Positions 1-10,636 of a stretch of DNA of 64,000 bases are shown here, piece by piece. The stretch lies in the NCBI GenBank assembly GCA_019925095.2, contig CM034408.1, positions 1,860,001 through 1,924,000 of the forward strand, written 5' to 3'. This stretch comes from Dendrolimus kikuchii (Eukaryota; Arthropoda; Insecta; Lepidoptera; Lasiocampidae). The position numbers and the translations under genes are program-made. Below the pieces are notes generated by a model. The model saw only the letters and a program-made list of their open reading frames with translations, ran no database searches and was not told the origin of the DNA. How positions within the stretch are numbered: the first letter of the stretch is position 1; each line of letters starts with the position of its first letter.

Positions 1-154
1 GAAAATACTTGCACCAATGGAAAGCTTCATTTTTCCTGAGTGACATAGTATTAAGAAAAACTTCAAAACATTTCCGACTCTACCTTAAATATTATGTATG
101 TATTATTAAGTCCTACGAAGCATGCTCAAGGTAAACAAAATGGACAAAATCAGA

Positions 155-440
155 CACAACAATAAGAGCGATAACTAAAGCAACTAATGCCTTGAGCTAG
201 GCACAGAAGTTAAGATGGAAATGGGCAGGTCACATAACGAGACTAACAGACCAGAGATGGACCGTTAAAACAACTCTGTGGACAGGACCACAAGGCAAGA
301 GAGGCAGAGGGAGACCATCGATGCGTTGGGAAGAGGATATTAAAAAAATAGCCGGCCCCAACTGGTATCAAATAGCTCAGGACAGAGACAGATGGGCGTC
401 TTTGGAGGAGGCCTTTACCCAATCTGGGATTCTTACATAA
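155..440 (+). mobile_element. relic of a LINE reverse transcriptase C-terminus
   Basis: From 207 a stop-free frame reads KLRWKWAGHITRLTDQRW, then GRGRPSMRWEEDIKKIAG, then DRDRWASLEEAFTQ, ending at TAA 438-440. This is the characteristic tail of RTE-like endonuclease/reverse transcriptases (WAGH, RGRP.RW.DD, W..LEEA). Upstream bases 155-206 carry the same domain in a broken frame. Confidence 0.7.
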
Positions 441-1061
441 TTTATCCAACTAACAAACTAACAACAATAATACTAACAATTAATTTAAAATTACTAACCA
501 ATTAACATACTAAGAATACCTACAGCAAAAAGTAAGAATTAAAAGGCTTTTTTATTTTTATTTTATTTATTAAGTCCTATAGATTTATGTGTTTATCTCT
601 TTTTAGTGTCGCTTTTTCGTTTCATCGAGTTTCAAAACAACGATTCTAAAGTAGTTTCACTTCAAGAAATTCGAGATTTCGCATATGGGAAACTAAACCC
701 AAGTGTTTTTGCGGGTAAAACCCAACTTAAAGCGTACAACCAACGTATTTCGGCCTTCGTATAATAATTCTGACATAGATTATAATTACGGTACATTAGT
801 GCGTGGAGACTCACCGCGTCTAATGGGCAGTAGGTTCGATCCTAGAACCTGTTCTTTTACTGTAAACACGAATATCGTCAGCCATCGGATGGAAATCATT
901 TCGCTTTTTTATTAGTGAACCACTAATAGAATTTCAATTTTGAAAACGAGTCGAAATGTATAGAATATTTTGAGTGTTAAGTAGATAAATGCTAGGATTT
1001 GTAAAGCAAATTTGAGATGACATTATAATAGTGTAATATCAGTATTTGAAAGTCACATTGC
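441..1061. other. no gene seen
   Basis: AT-rich sequence with no coding signature. A GGTTCGATCCT string at about 831-842 resembles a tRNA B box and may belong to a decayed SINE. Confidence 0.3.
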
Positions 1062-1140
1062 TGTCCAGGTACGTGCTTGTTCAAGGCGGTTTGGCGGATT
1101 TCACAAATCGCTTATCTGGATGTATAGATTTTCTCAATAT
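1062..1140 (-). mobile_element. SINE-C fragment
   Basis: Matches the internal part of the copy at 43566-43846 (the CTTGTCCAAGGCGG-like segment), same orientation, without the tRNA-like end. Confidence 0.5.
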
Positions 1141-1233
1141 TTTTTCTTAGCGGCGTATGATCCCTGGCCAGAATTCGACCTGTTGTTATTGGAATGCGAC
1201 ACAACTACTACGCTAGGACGACTTAAATTTTGT

Positions 1234-1237
<4 letters not shown>

Positions 1238-1297
<60 letters not shown>
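1238..1297. repeat. (AT)n microsatellite
   Basis: About 55 bp of alternating AT directly before an RTL fragment. Confidence 0.95.
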
Positions 1298-1298
<1 letters not shown>

Positions 1299-1304
1299 TT
1301 ATAT

Positions 1305-1866
1305 AATTGGAGCGTTAGGTAAACTTCTAGGCGCTAAGAACCTCAGCCAGAAGGCCCAGCTCGCCATACACAACGCGGTGCTGGTACCTACGCTCACGTA
1401 TGGAAGAGAGAGCATGAAAGTAGAGTAAACGCGGTTGAGATGCGAGCTCTGCGCAAAATCTGCGGAGTGACGCTCGCGGACCGCGTTCGTAATACCGAAG
1501 TAAGAAAGAGAGTTGGTCTGAAAGAGAGTGTCGGGGTGAAGGTAAGGAAAGGAATGCTCCGGTGGTTCGGGCATGTGGAAAGAATGCATGATGAAAGAAT
1601 GACTAAACAGATATACAATGCAAAAGTGGATGGACGCAGAAGTCGTGGAAGGCCACGACACACCTTCCATGATCAAATTGATCGTGTACTAGCGGAGGGT
1701 GATGTCAGGAGTCTTAAGAACAGACGAGTGTGCATGACAAGAGTTATGAATGTCAAAGAAGCAAGTGAGGTGTGTAAGAATGGACCTAAATGGCGCTCTG
1801 TTGTTCGTGCCTACCCCGCAAGGGAACTGGCGTGAAGTTATGTATGTATATATATATATATATAAT
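1305..1866 (+). mobile_element. RTL LINE fragment with 19-bp internal deletion
   Basis: Encodes GALGKLLGAKNLSQKAQ and, in another frame from 1440, VRNTEVRKRVGLKESVGV...LRWFGHVERM...GRPRHTF. The frame breaks at a 19-bp deletion between two TATGGAAG direct repeats near 1405. It ends in GCGTGAAGTTATGTATGTATA, the family tail. Confidence 0.85.
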
Positions 1867-1875
1867 TATTTACTA

Positions 1876-2010
1876 GATTCCAGTTTCCCTTAAGAGAGCA
1901 GCAGCGCATTTGTAGCAACTTTGCTGTTGCAAATGTCCATAGGCGATGGTAACCGCTTTCCATCAAGTGGGCCGTCTGCCTGTCTGCTGATCTCCTGCAA
2001 TAAAAAAAAA
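1876..2010 (+). mobile_element. SINE-A, 5'-truncated
   Basis: Only the 3' 135 bp remain, ending in CTCCTGCAATAAAAAAAAA. Confidence 0.85.
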
Positions 2011-2237
2011 TCGCCGTATGGGTACATTCCCTTATATATTAAAAATACTAATGTTTAAAGAAGCTCTAATGCAAAATCTTACATGTCGATTACAATGTTC
2101 GCCACGACAGGCTTGGTTGGTGGTTTCTAAAATCAATTTAAAAGCAACTTGTTCTGTTGACAATACATTTAGAAATTACTTCTTAACTTCCTGTCTTTTG
2201 AACAAATTGCTTCGATTAGCATAACTTTTCTAATCAA

Positions 2238-2480
2238 ATTAGCGAGCGGCCACTGACCAGCCGTAATTCGCCCACTTTGCAGCATTATGTTCTTTTTACA
2301 GACATCTAATTGAATTTCACTGTTAATTATAAATTTAATTAACGCACTTTTACTTTTTATTTATATGCGACACCATTTGTATTTTTAATCTGTTATTGTT
2401 ACATAGTCTATGGTTTGGGTAAGCTAGTGCGGTAGGCTGGCTTAAAGGCCTAGTTGCCAAGCCATAAATATTTAAAAAAA
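2238..2480 (+). mobile_element. probable LINE 3' end with A tail
   Basis: The end GGCCTAGTTGCCAAGCC followed by TAAATATTT and an A run recurs inverted at 48150-48205, so it is a dispersed 3' tail. Bases before 2410 are AT-rich and unidentified. Confidence 0.45.
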
Positions 2481-2654
2481 AAGTGCGGTAGGTCCAAAGA
2501 GGTCATGCGAAATACTTCTGAAACTTGCTTAAATTTAGAATAGAAAAAAATAGATATGTTAATGAACGATTTTCTATACTGCCATGGTATTAATAGAATT
2601 CTAGACTAGATGATGCTACGAGAATTTCCGTGCGTAAACTTCAGACTTCAGGAT

Positions 2655-3062
2655 CAAAAGGTATACTGTATTCATCTCCGTTATCATTATTAATATTATA
2701 AATGCCAAAGTAACTCTGTCTGTCTGTTACGTTTTCACGGAAAAACTACTGGACCGATTTGGCTGAAATTTGGTATGTATGTAACTTTAATATCGAGGGT
2801 GGACAAGGGATATTTTTTATCCCGGATAATGGGATAGATTTATGTAAAGGTTATCCCAGAAAGTAAGATAGGTTTTTTTGTGATTTATCAATTTGGTCAA
2901 TTTGTTCATTTTGGTTTAAATTTACTCATTTTGGTCTATTTGGTCAATTTGGTCACTTTTGGTAATTTTTGTTATTTATATAATTTACAAATAGATAGAC
3001 GGGGGATAGATAAATAAAACTAAAACGGGTTGAAAAGAGGATGACAGTTTGTATGGGCGACC
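2655..3062 (+). mobile_element. HelC Helitron-like fragment
   Basis: Contains the common lepidopteran block AACTCTGTCTGTCTGTTACG, ACTGGACCGATTTGGCTGAAATTTGGTATG and paired ATCCCGG segments. The distal end (AAAACGGGTTGAAAAGAGGATGACAGTTT) is the same sequence that borders the R1 truncation at 33205-33235. Confidence 0.6.
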
Positions 3063-3725
3063 AATTATTTCTCAAGTTTATAGATATAAAAAATTATATC
3101 GTCTATAAAAAAATGCGATAGTAACGTGATCTGTCTGTCTGTTAAGCCTTCACGGAAAAACTACTAAAAGTACTGGATCGGTCTTGCATGTCATTTTAAT
3201 GTTCAAAAATACTTTTCATCCCGGCTGTTTAAAACTTATATTTCAGCAGACTGTAAATCGCTTAGCTGGTGTGCGCATACATCTATATAAAATGAAAACT
3301 GCACTCCACTTGGACTATATTTTGTATTAATTGAATAGCAGATAATATTTCACATCAACAGTTCAATAGCAACTGACAATATTATTAGACACATGGGTTT
3401 ATTATAAAATAATTTGGCTTCTATACAGCCAGTGTCTATGTCGGTTTCCTACACCGGGAGATGGGTTGGTTTGCGATATAAAATGAAGTGAATCTTCCGG
3501 GGGTAAATAGCACTAACATAAAAATTTAATGCAATGATACCTGTATTAACGCCTGCTCTTTGAAAGAGAGATATATACTAGTGTTTGACCCGCGGCGCGG
3601 GCACGGGGTAAGCACTACTATAGAATAGAATATACTTTATTGCAGGACTCCTTTTTGTGGGGCACGCAGTGCCCTTAAAGCAAATTTCGAAAATATCGAA
3701 AAATTCCCATAAAAGCTGAAAAGTA
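3063..3725. other. decayed Helitron-like and unclassified sequence, no gene
   Basis: 3110-3250 repeats the CACGGAAAAACTACT type of Helitron sequence. At 3612-3672 a CTATAGAATAGAATATACTTTATTG stretch with a GGGGCACGCAGTGCCC palindrome-like block looks like the inverted 3' end of a LINE with a (TTCTA)n tail. Confidence 0.35.
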
Positions 3726-4040
3726 TTTTTTTTTTATTGCAACAGATCAGCAGACAGGCAGACGTCCCACTTGATGGGAAGCGGTTACCATCGCCTCTGG
3801 ACATTTGCAACACCAAAGTTGCTACAAATGCGCTGCTGCTCTCTTAAAGGAGACTGGAACCTGGTCACTAATGCCGAAACACAACTCAAGGTTGTTATGA
3901 CGACATACTCTAGACCAGGGGTGGTAGCCATCCAGACGGGCAAATGCCCTACCACCTGGCTGTGGGTTGTTAAGTCGCCTCTTACGACAAGCCGCCCGGC
4001 CGCAGGAAATTGTATTCTTTCTCCGTTCCTGTACGGATAA
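3726..4040 (-). mobile_element. SINE-A, full length
   Basis: Runs from poly-T (A tail on minus) to TGTACGGATAAA. AAAAGT occurs on both flanks and may be a short TSD. Confidence 0.85.
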
Positions 4041-4169
4041 AAAGTTTTTTTTTTCTTTCACTTTCTCCCAATTATTTGAGGTCGGCACAATGTCTTTTCC
4101 TTCTATACTCCTCTATTCTGTATACGTTCTCTGCTGCATCACAAATCATATCATCCTTCACACAATCCA

Positions 4170-4601
4170 TCCTACTCTTTTTTTTTTGAAGCGGGGGAAA
4201 TGCATTTCGCACACTACCGGGTCCTTTACTAGGGATTACACCAAAGCGACGAGAGGTGAGACCACGAATGGGCACCAGAGTCAAATCGCCGGCTTGTGTG
4301 GAGACTCGAGTACTCAATACTCCACTAAAACCACCCTCCTCCCATGTGCCCCGCGCTTATGGCAGGAAGAGCGCGAGACTTAGAACATAGTTACGCCCAC
4401 GCTGATCTTAGCGCATCAGTGCTTGACAATGCCCGGGAAAGGCAAACTCACTTCGTCAACAGGGGTCAAAACTCCTCTGCTCCCTAGATGCTAGAAGGTT
4501 CCTGCAGCGGTATTACGGGAGGAGATCTTGCACATGCCTGCACCTCCGGGACCCCGACTGCCGTCGGTACTGGGGTGGCGCATGCGCACCTCTCTCCTAT
4601 C
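4170..4601 (-). mobile_element. R1-type LINE 3' end
   Basis: Poly-T at 4177-4188 is the minus-strand A tail. The GC-rich body includes CCACTAAAACCACCCTCCTC and CATGTGCCCCGCGCTT, shared with 4615-4869 and 49008-49347. The part beyond 4395 (toward the element's 5' side) is only seen here. Confidence 0.65.
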
Positions 4602-4614
4602 TCTTTTTTGGTCT

Positions 4615-4869
4615 TTTTTTTAAGGCGGGGGATATGCTATTTACGCACAATACTGGGTCCTCTGCAAGGGATTAGACCATAGTTGATCATGAAGGCTTTC
4701 CCCTTTGATAAGGAGCAATTCGAACAATAATCAAGCCAGCTTGTGTGGAGACTCAGAGAAGTTGCACGGGCAACACCCGCTACCCACTAAAACCACCCTC
4801 CTCCCATGTGCCCCGCGCTTTTTGTGTAGGAAAGGCTGAGACTTAGAACGTAGTTACGCCCAGTCCATT
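4615..4869 (-). mobile_element. R1-type LINE 3' end with 13-bp TSD
   Basis: Flanked by TCTTTTTTGGTCT at 4602-4614 and 4870-4882. A second, 5'-truncated copy of the family in the entry at 4170, inserted right beside it. Confidence 0.8.
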
Positions 4870-4882
4870 TCTTTTTTGGTCT

Positions 4883-5477
4883 ACATTATAACATGCATTA
4901 ACATCAATCTTTTAGTTTCAATGGAATAGTGATAGACAAATAGATTTTAATTTCACGAACTTTTGTTTCAGAAAAATAGGAATTTCGTTATAACAAAATT
5001 AATTACAATCTTGAATAGCTATTCTGCTAATAGCTGCTCAAGATTATAATAGTCTAATAAACTAGTAAGAATAATACTTGGAGTATTCACTCAGTGTGTT
5101 TTACGTAGATCTATTACCTCAATTTCTAAGAACCTTCACTCTCTTAGTAAGATTATTAGACAACAAAACGAGCGTTAGTTATTCAAATATGAGTACATAA
5201 CCTAAATACAGGAACGAATTTAGATGTTTCTAAACCTCGCTATGATTAGTTTAACATTTTTCAAACTGTTCAAAAGGACGTGATACGACTATTGCAACTT
5301 AAAACCAGTCTGTGCAAATGGCTGAGTGGACTGTAATTTTATAGATATATAACAAACTCTAGGAAGTAAAATAATACTTATTCTAGAGTTTGTGAAATGG
5401 ACTTTTTAATGCTCTTTTTGGAGGTTATTATCTTCGTTGTTGCTTGCAACTTAGCAATCGAGAGTTATTTAAAATGT
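4883..5477. other. no gene seen
   Basis: AT-rich. Two small hairpins: AATCTTGA...TCAAGATT near 5009-5047 and ACAAACTCTAG...CTAGAGTTTGT near 5352-5394. Confidence 0.3.
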
Positions 5478-5680
5478 CCTGGCAGACGCTGTTCTGCCCT
5501 GAAAAATAAAAATCTAGGACCCGATTCTAGTGCCTCCTACTGGTTTAAATAATGAATCTAAATCACCCGGAGACCCACTCAAATACACACACAAAACATT
5601 TCATCAAAATCGATAAAGTCGTTCTCAAGGTATGAGCGTAGATACATTTCTACAATTCATTTTTATTAATATAGATTTAA
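5478..5680 (-). mobile_element. HelB-related Helitron fragment
   Basis: GGCAGACGCTGTTCTGCC forms the 3' hairpin of the HelB group; the terminal CTAG is missing. Related in part to the unit of the 23.5-24.6 kb tandem repeat. Confidence 0.6.
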
Positions 5681-5695
5681 AGATCTTATCTATAA

Positions 5696-5941
5696 CTAGC
5701 TGTGCCCGCGACGTCGTTCGCGTGGAATTTGTTTTCAAGACCCCCCGATTTTGAAACATTCTTCATTGGTGCTCCGCTCCTATTGGTCTTAGCGTGATGA
5801 TATATAGCCTATAGCCTTCTTCAATAAATGGGCTATTTAAAACTGAAAGAATTTTTCAAATCAGACCAGTAATTCCTGAGATTAGCGCGTTCAAACATAC
5901 AAACTTTTCAGCTTTATATAAGATATTAGTATTAGATGGTG
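5696..5941 (-). mobile_element. HelA Helitron-like element
   Basis: On minus it starts TACTAATATCTTATATAAAGC and ends GGGCACAGCTAG, followed by T. A GC-rich palindromic block (CGCGAACGACGTCGCGGGC) lies just before the end, as expected of a Helitron. Confidence 0.7.
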
Positions 5942-6403
5942 AAGCTTCATCTGGGATAATGTTACACATATAGACCGTTTCACGCAGAATGGCGATGGGT
6001 TTAATGCGTTATTTAAGATGCAACATTGTTAATGAAGTTATTTATTGACAGATAAAGTATGTATATACACTAATATGGCTATGCGTTAACGGCGTTATTT
6101 TTTAACGCTTTAAATAAGATGCATTTGGCCAGTCTAAATCTTTAACATTAACGCAGATGAAGTCGTACCATAATAACAAAGTAACAAGCTCTAAGGAGGC
6201 CGTAGTTAAGAGTCTGTATATTTTGAAATTTTAAGGCTCCTGCTGCCGGAAAAGTGGTGCAAACGATACAACTTGTCGTTGATAATTATTGATCAATAAT
6301 TTAGCAAAAAAATTATCGTAAATCTTCATGAGATGAAACGTAACGTAGTTGTTTTGTAATTTTTTTTATAATTATTTTGAGTTAAGAGATAAAAGTGCGC
6401 GTA
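5942..6403. other. no gene seen
   Basis: AT-rich unclassified sequence; a short palindrome GATAATTATTGATCAATAATT is near 6281. Confidence 0.3.
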
Positions 6404-6461
6404 CTTGGGGAGGCCTACGTCCAGCAGTGGACTGAGAATGGCTGAAGAAGAAGAAGAAGAA
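6404..6461 (+). mobile_element. RTE-type LINE 3' terminus with (GAA)n tail
   Basis: In frame it reads LGEAYVQQWTENG-stop, the conserved end of RTE-like endonuclease/reverse transcriptases, followed by AGAAGAAGAAGAAGAA. Everything upstream is truncated. Confidence 0.7.
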
Positions 6462-6915
6462 ATAAATTCATCAAATCTAAAAAAACTATTTTACTACTTT
6501 ATTTTTTTAACAAAACAGAAAAAGACATATCTTCATCTTTATTAAAGAGTGACATATAATTTGGTTTTATTATTGAAGTGAAACTTCTATATAAACGGGG
6601 GTTCTTAGGATTTTTCTGTCACGAAAAAGCGTTACGGCCGCGTGGAGGAGCGGCATAAATTTAGACTAGGCGTGGTGAGAGGGGGCATATTTTAGAGTAG
6701 ACTATGGATGCGTTTTTTGGTTCCGGATCGAATTCAGTTTATTTTTGTTTGATAAAATAAAATATGTTTAAATAAAAAATGCATTCATTAAAATGTACCT
6801 AACCTAACCAAATCATAATTTGCAGTATACCTGCGAAAAATCGAAATGTGTGCTGGGACACATAGTAGAAGTGAAACTTCAACGGACAAGTGGAAAAACG
6901 AATGGCAACGGATAA
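6462..6915. other. unclassified, no gene
   Basis: Contains a moderately GC-rich patch at 6625-6700 (GTCACGAAAAAGCGTTACGG) of unknown origin. Confidence 0.25.
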
Positions 6916-7038
6916 GTGGTAAACCAATCGCAACATAATTTGAACTTGAAGTTTTACGGGCAGGTTTTCAAATTGGACAAGTACATTATCTGCCCGTAAA
7001 ACTTCAAGTTAAAATTTTGTCGCGATTCGTTTTGCCAC
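6916..7038. repeat. hairpin inverted repeat, arms about 48 bp
   Basis: 6916-6963 pairs with 6990-7038. The inner 21 bp (AACTTGAAGTTTTACGGGCAG) are perfect; the outer arms pair with mismatches. Loop of 26 bases. Confidence 0.85.
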
Positions 7039-7064
7039 TTTGTTTTAAATACTAGTGTATTTTA

Positions 7065-7535
7065 CATACATACATACATACATAACTTCACGCCAGTTCC
7101 CTTGCGGGGTAGGCACGAACAACAGACCGCCATGTAGGTCCATTCATACACACCTCACTTGCTTCTTTGACATTCATAACTGTTGTCATGCACGCTCGTC
7201 TGGTCTTAAGGCTCCTGACATCACCTTCTGCTAGTACGCGATCAATTTGATCATGGAAGGTGTGTCGTGGCCTTCCACGACTTCTGCATCCATCCACTTT
7301 TGCATTGTATATCTGTTTATTCATTCTTTCATCATGCATTCTTTCCACATGCCCGAACCACCGGAGCATTCCTTTCCTTACTTTCACCCCGACACTCTCT
7401 TTCAGACCAACTCTCTTTCTTACTTCGGTATTACGAACGCGGTCCGCGAGCGTCACTCCGCAGATTTTGCGCAGTGCTCGCATCTCGACCGCGTTTACTC
7501 TACTTTCATGCTCTCTCTTCCATACCCAACTCTCG
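7065..7535 (-). mobile_element. RTL LINE fragment with 13-bp TSD
   Basis: Flanked by CTAGTGTATTTTA at 7052-7064 and 7536-7548. The (CATA)n run at 7065-7082 is the tail. Coding region VRNTEVRKRVGL...ARELA is open over 131 codons on minus. It lacks the 19-bp deletion seen at 1305. Confidence 0.9.
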
Positions 7536-7599
7536 CTAGTGTATTTTATTCACAATAAAATAATAATGCATCTGAAAAACGACCGCGTCGCCCGAAAAA

Positions 7600-7863
7600 T
7601 CAGTACAGAAAAATACTCAAGGACGTTGCCGTTGCTACAAGCCTTAAGTAAGAGAACAATATAACCGACATAGCTTGCAATATAACAAGTAGCAATTGGT
7701 TGGTTAGATCTGTCACTATGTCCAATACTCCTATTTTCCTAAGTCTGTCCCTGGTAGTAGCTTTCCCGGGTGCTAACTGGCCACGCGGCAACTCATTCAT
7801 GGATGCTGTTGGAACCGATACGACACTTGCCACTATGTGCACAATGCTCAGCACTTTCGTCAT
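7600..7863 (-). CDS. possible small secreted or membrane protein, unidentified
   Basis: An uninterrupted 87-codon frame starts with ATG. The N-terminus has a hydrophobic core (VLSIVHIVASVVSV) ending in small residues, like a signal peptide. A hydrophilic basic stretch (GQLAPGKATTRDRLRK) follows, then an amphipathic to hydrophobic C-terminal half (LLLVILQAMSVILFSYL). I do not recognise a family. It is not part of any repeat noted here. An AATAAA-containing AT-rich stretch follows about 50 bp downstream and an RTL tail is inserted just beyond it. Upstream, a CCACAG...GTAAAT pair near 7890-7925 could mark a leader exon. It may be a chance ORF or one exon of a larger gene; codon use alone does not decide. 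Confidence 0.3.
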   Translation of the reverse strand: MTKVLSIVHIVASVVSVPTASMNELPRGQLAPGKATTRDRLRKIGVLDIVTDLTNQLLLVILQAMSVILFSYLRLVATATSLSIFLY

Positions 7864-8250
7864 AGAGTAGTTTCTTTGTAGAGCTGCCTTTTATGTATTT
7901 ACCTAATGTGGTTGACTTTTTGAATCGCCTGTGGAAATATATAAAACTGTTGAACGGCGTGAATACAATACAATAAATGACAATGATCTATTTTTAGCCA
8001 TATATATGATATATAGTACATACAATTTTATTTACCCTAATTAGAAATTTAATATATTCACAACATGTTTTTTTTTGTTGAGATATGGAACATTTTTTAT
8101 TTAGAGTATTAAATTAAGTTATTTCAACAACTATTATAAACACCAAAAACAATAACATAAATAAAACTAATTATAAATTAATATAAACTAAAATTAAACT
8201 ATAATATAAATATAACTAGACTTACAAAATAACAAACTATAAGTAAAAAA
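7864..8250. other. AT-rich, no gene
   Basis: Upstream side of the small minus-strand ORF; TTTTATATAT near 7937-7946 on minus could be a TATA-like box. Confidence 0.2.
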
Positions 8251-8395
8251 TAGACTCCAGGTCGCTGTCGGCGGGGAGAGTGCCCAAAATGCTAGCCGCA
8301 TTTCCACGTTGGATGGCTACGCTGATGCGTTGCCCTAGGTGCAGGCCAGCCTTTTGGTCTCGCGAGACCTCAATTAGACGCGTTGAGAGGTATAT
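8251..8395 (-). mobile_element. QRIS-family 3' end
   Basis: On minus it reads [36 protein letters not shown], then [13 protein letters not shown]. Same terminus as at 9404, 14913, 36660 and 40855. Confidence 0.75.
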
Positions 8396-8505
8396 TCACA
8401 ATATATTTATCTACAATTGTATTTATAATACACTTATTATTAACTTAGTACTAGACAATACCAAGAGTCTTGCCAAACAGCAAGGCTGTCCTGGCGAATT
8501 AAAAA

Positions 8506-8637
<132 letters not shown>

Positions 8638-8639
8638 TG

Positions 8640-9021
8640 GAAAAATTTCAGTCGATATTTTTGTATTTGTTTGTTTGTTTCTGCTCCTTCTGGTTCTGTC
8701 TTGGAAATGTTCCGATTACATTTAGCATTCACTCTCGATAACAGCGACAGTTATAATATTTTATGTACGAAAAACAGATTCAAAGTTTACAGAATCGAGG
8801 CTAAATAAACAATTTTTTATGAAATCTCGTGTTATTGGCCTCCTAGATAAAGGAGTTTAACATCATAAGTTACTTTTTATCCTAGAATTGCAAAGTTTAG
8901 TTATTAAAATCCCTCTAGTAGTTTATTAAGAGGTAATTAATACATCTAAGACTTACATATGGTTCTGAGATGTTTTGAAGCTAAAATTAATAGTTTTACT
9001 GTGAACAGAAGGATTCCCTCG
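8640..9021. other. AT-rich, no gene
   Basis: No recognised repeat or coding signal. Confidence 0.3.
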
Positions 9022-9335
9022 ATTTTTTTTATTGCAGGAGATCAGCAGACAGGCAGACGGCCCACTTGATGGAAAGCGGTTACCATCGCCTATGGACATT
9101 TGCAACAGCCAAGTTGCTACAAATGCGCTGCTGCTCTCTTAAGGGAGACTGGAACCTGATCACTAATGCCGGAACACAACTCAAGGTTGTTATGGCGACA
9201 TACTTTAGACCAGGGGTGGTAGCCATCCAGTCGGGCAAATGCCCTACCACCTGGCTGTAGGTTGTTAAGTCGCCTCTTGCGACAGGCCGCCCGGCCGCAG
9301 GAAATTGTATTCTTTCTCCGTTCCTGCAGGGATAA
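9022..9335 (-). mobile_element. SINE-A, full length
   Basis: Complete from minus-strand A tail to TGCAGGGATAAG; sequence close to consensus. Confidence 0.88.
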
Positions 9336-9403
9336 GAATCGATTATCTGTTTGTTCTCGAAGTAATGTAATCCCAACAATCATGATATCCCTCAAAACGA
9401 CTT

Positions 9404-9545
9404 ATCAACTCTTCGGGTAATCAGAGGGCTGGTGCTTACCTCGGACATCGGATCAGTATGGCAATCCAACGAGGTAACGTAGTCAGCCTTTTGGGCAACT
9501 TACTCATAGAAAAAGAAAACTGTGTCCCAGGCTCAGTATTCTACT
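9404..9545 (+). mobile_element. QRIS-family 3' end, degenerate
   Basis: Reads NQRAGAYLGHRISMAIQRGN then VVSLLGNLL; diverged at the end. Confidence 0.65.
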
Positions 9546-9611
9546 TGTAACCTTAAGGGATTACAGGTAAATTTTTCTTCTATATTTTAATCTGATACGA
9601 ATTATCTAAAT

Positions 9612-9800
9612 CTTAATATATATATATATATAAATTACTTGTCACGTTGTTTGTCCGCGATAGACTCCTGAACTACTTGACCGATTTTAATCAAATTTGC
9701 ACACCGTGTGCAGTTTGATCCGACTTGAAAGATAGGATAGCTTACATTTGGACCCGGTAGGTGGCGCTGCAATCGGGTTCTAAATTTTATTTCTTTAGGG
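9612..9800 (+). mobile_element. HelB Helitron-like element, 3' end altered
   Basis: Shares TTGTTTGTCCGCGATGGACTCC-type sequence with 38141-38349, but after GGCAGACGTTGTTC the terminus is replaced by unrelated bases. Confidence 0.6.
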
Positions 9801-10260
9801 CAGACGTTGTTCTCGCGTCGTATTTGCATGAACGCGAAAAATACCGGCAAAGCGATTTAGTGTCACCGCATATGTTTATACTCATCTATAGCGATATCAT
9901 CAAATATTTATGATTATATATACCTCTCTATTAAAGAAGTGCAGCTTCATAGATCTCGCACCATAAATCATAATGTATTACAGTCTCTTTTACTAATATT
10001 AATAATTATTAATAATTCTCTTTCTTAATTCTTTCACATTCTTTATTATGACTGTATAACTTTACATTAACATCGGTTATTCTTAATTTCACATTATAAC
10101 GTACTCATATCTGTCTACTCGCCATGATGGCTTCTCTGGAGCTAGTGCCAGTCTTCCTTATTATTATATTTTAAATGCGATCTTGCTTACATCGAGACAC
10201 CAAAAGCGTCTCAACTATAGCGCCATCTCTTATTTTATTACTGTAAAATAGTCTCATTGC
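9801..10260. other. AT-rich, no gene
   Basis: Immediate distal upstream region of mas; no repeat recognised. Confidence 0.3.
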
Positions 10261-10539
10261 ATCAATACATCAATGTATTGTTACTCAATAATTAAATATC
10301 ACGCTAGAGGTCGCTACGGCATTTACAAATATTCGCTAACACCAAGCTCGGTTAAATTAGGCATAATACTTTTTTGTTTATACTTTCACCACTGTCTACA
10401 TAGTCTATGTCAGCATCCGCAAACACCTTTCTGTCTTTCACCAGGCAGTGCGATCGTGAGCGACTCGGCGCCCGGACGCCCCGCCATGCTTGACCATTGA
10501 TCATCATCACCAGTGTAATAGTGATTCATCACCAGTGCA
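10261..10539 (+). promoter_or_regulatory. probable mas promoter and 5' leader
   Basis: This is the stretch directly upstream of the mas start codon. It shows no dispersed repeat and is GC-richer from 10400 on. No TATA box was convincing. A four-codon upstream ORF (ATG at 10486 in a GCCATG context, stop at 10498-10500) would lie in the leader if transcription starts upstream of it. The transcription start cannot be fixed from sequence. Confidence 0.3.
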
Positions 10540-10636
10540 ATGATGAGAGTGTTTCAGATCACCGTTTTGGTGGTTGTAGCCGTTTTGCCAACATGCTGTG
10601 CTCAAGAAGAGTCTTTCGCCAGTTCTTTACTTTCCG
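10540..10636 (+). CDS. mas: masquerade-like gene, exon 1 (start codon and signal peptide)
   Basis: Two consecutive ATGs open a frame of 32 codons plus one base, ending at a GTGAGC donor at 10637. The peptide has a short polar N-terminus (MMRVFQ), a hydrophobic core (ITVLVVVAVLP) and small residues before a likely signal-peptidase site (TCCA / QEES), so the product should enter the secretory pathway. The exon ends in phase 1, which matches the phase-1 acceptor at 56975; the join reads SSLLS-G-LLETL without a stop. Assignment to masquerade rests on exons 2, 4 and 5: this exon alone would only be called a signal-peptide exon. Either ATG could be used. No exon was seen between this one and exon 2, so intron 1 is taken as 46,338 bp. 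An unseen alternative exon is possible. Confidence 0.75.

Noticed and set aside
7065..7082. (CATA)n runs as independent microsatellites
   Set aside because: They occur at the 3' end of RTL copies, directly against target duplications, so they are element tails.
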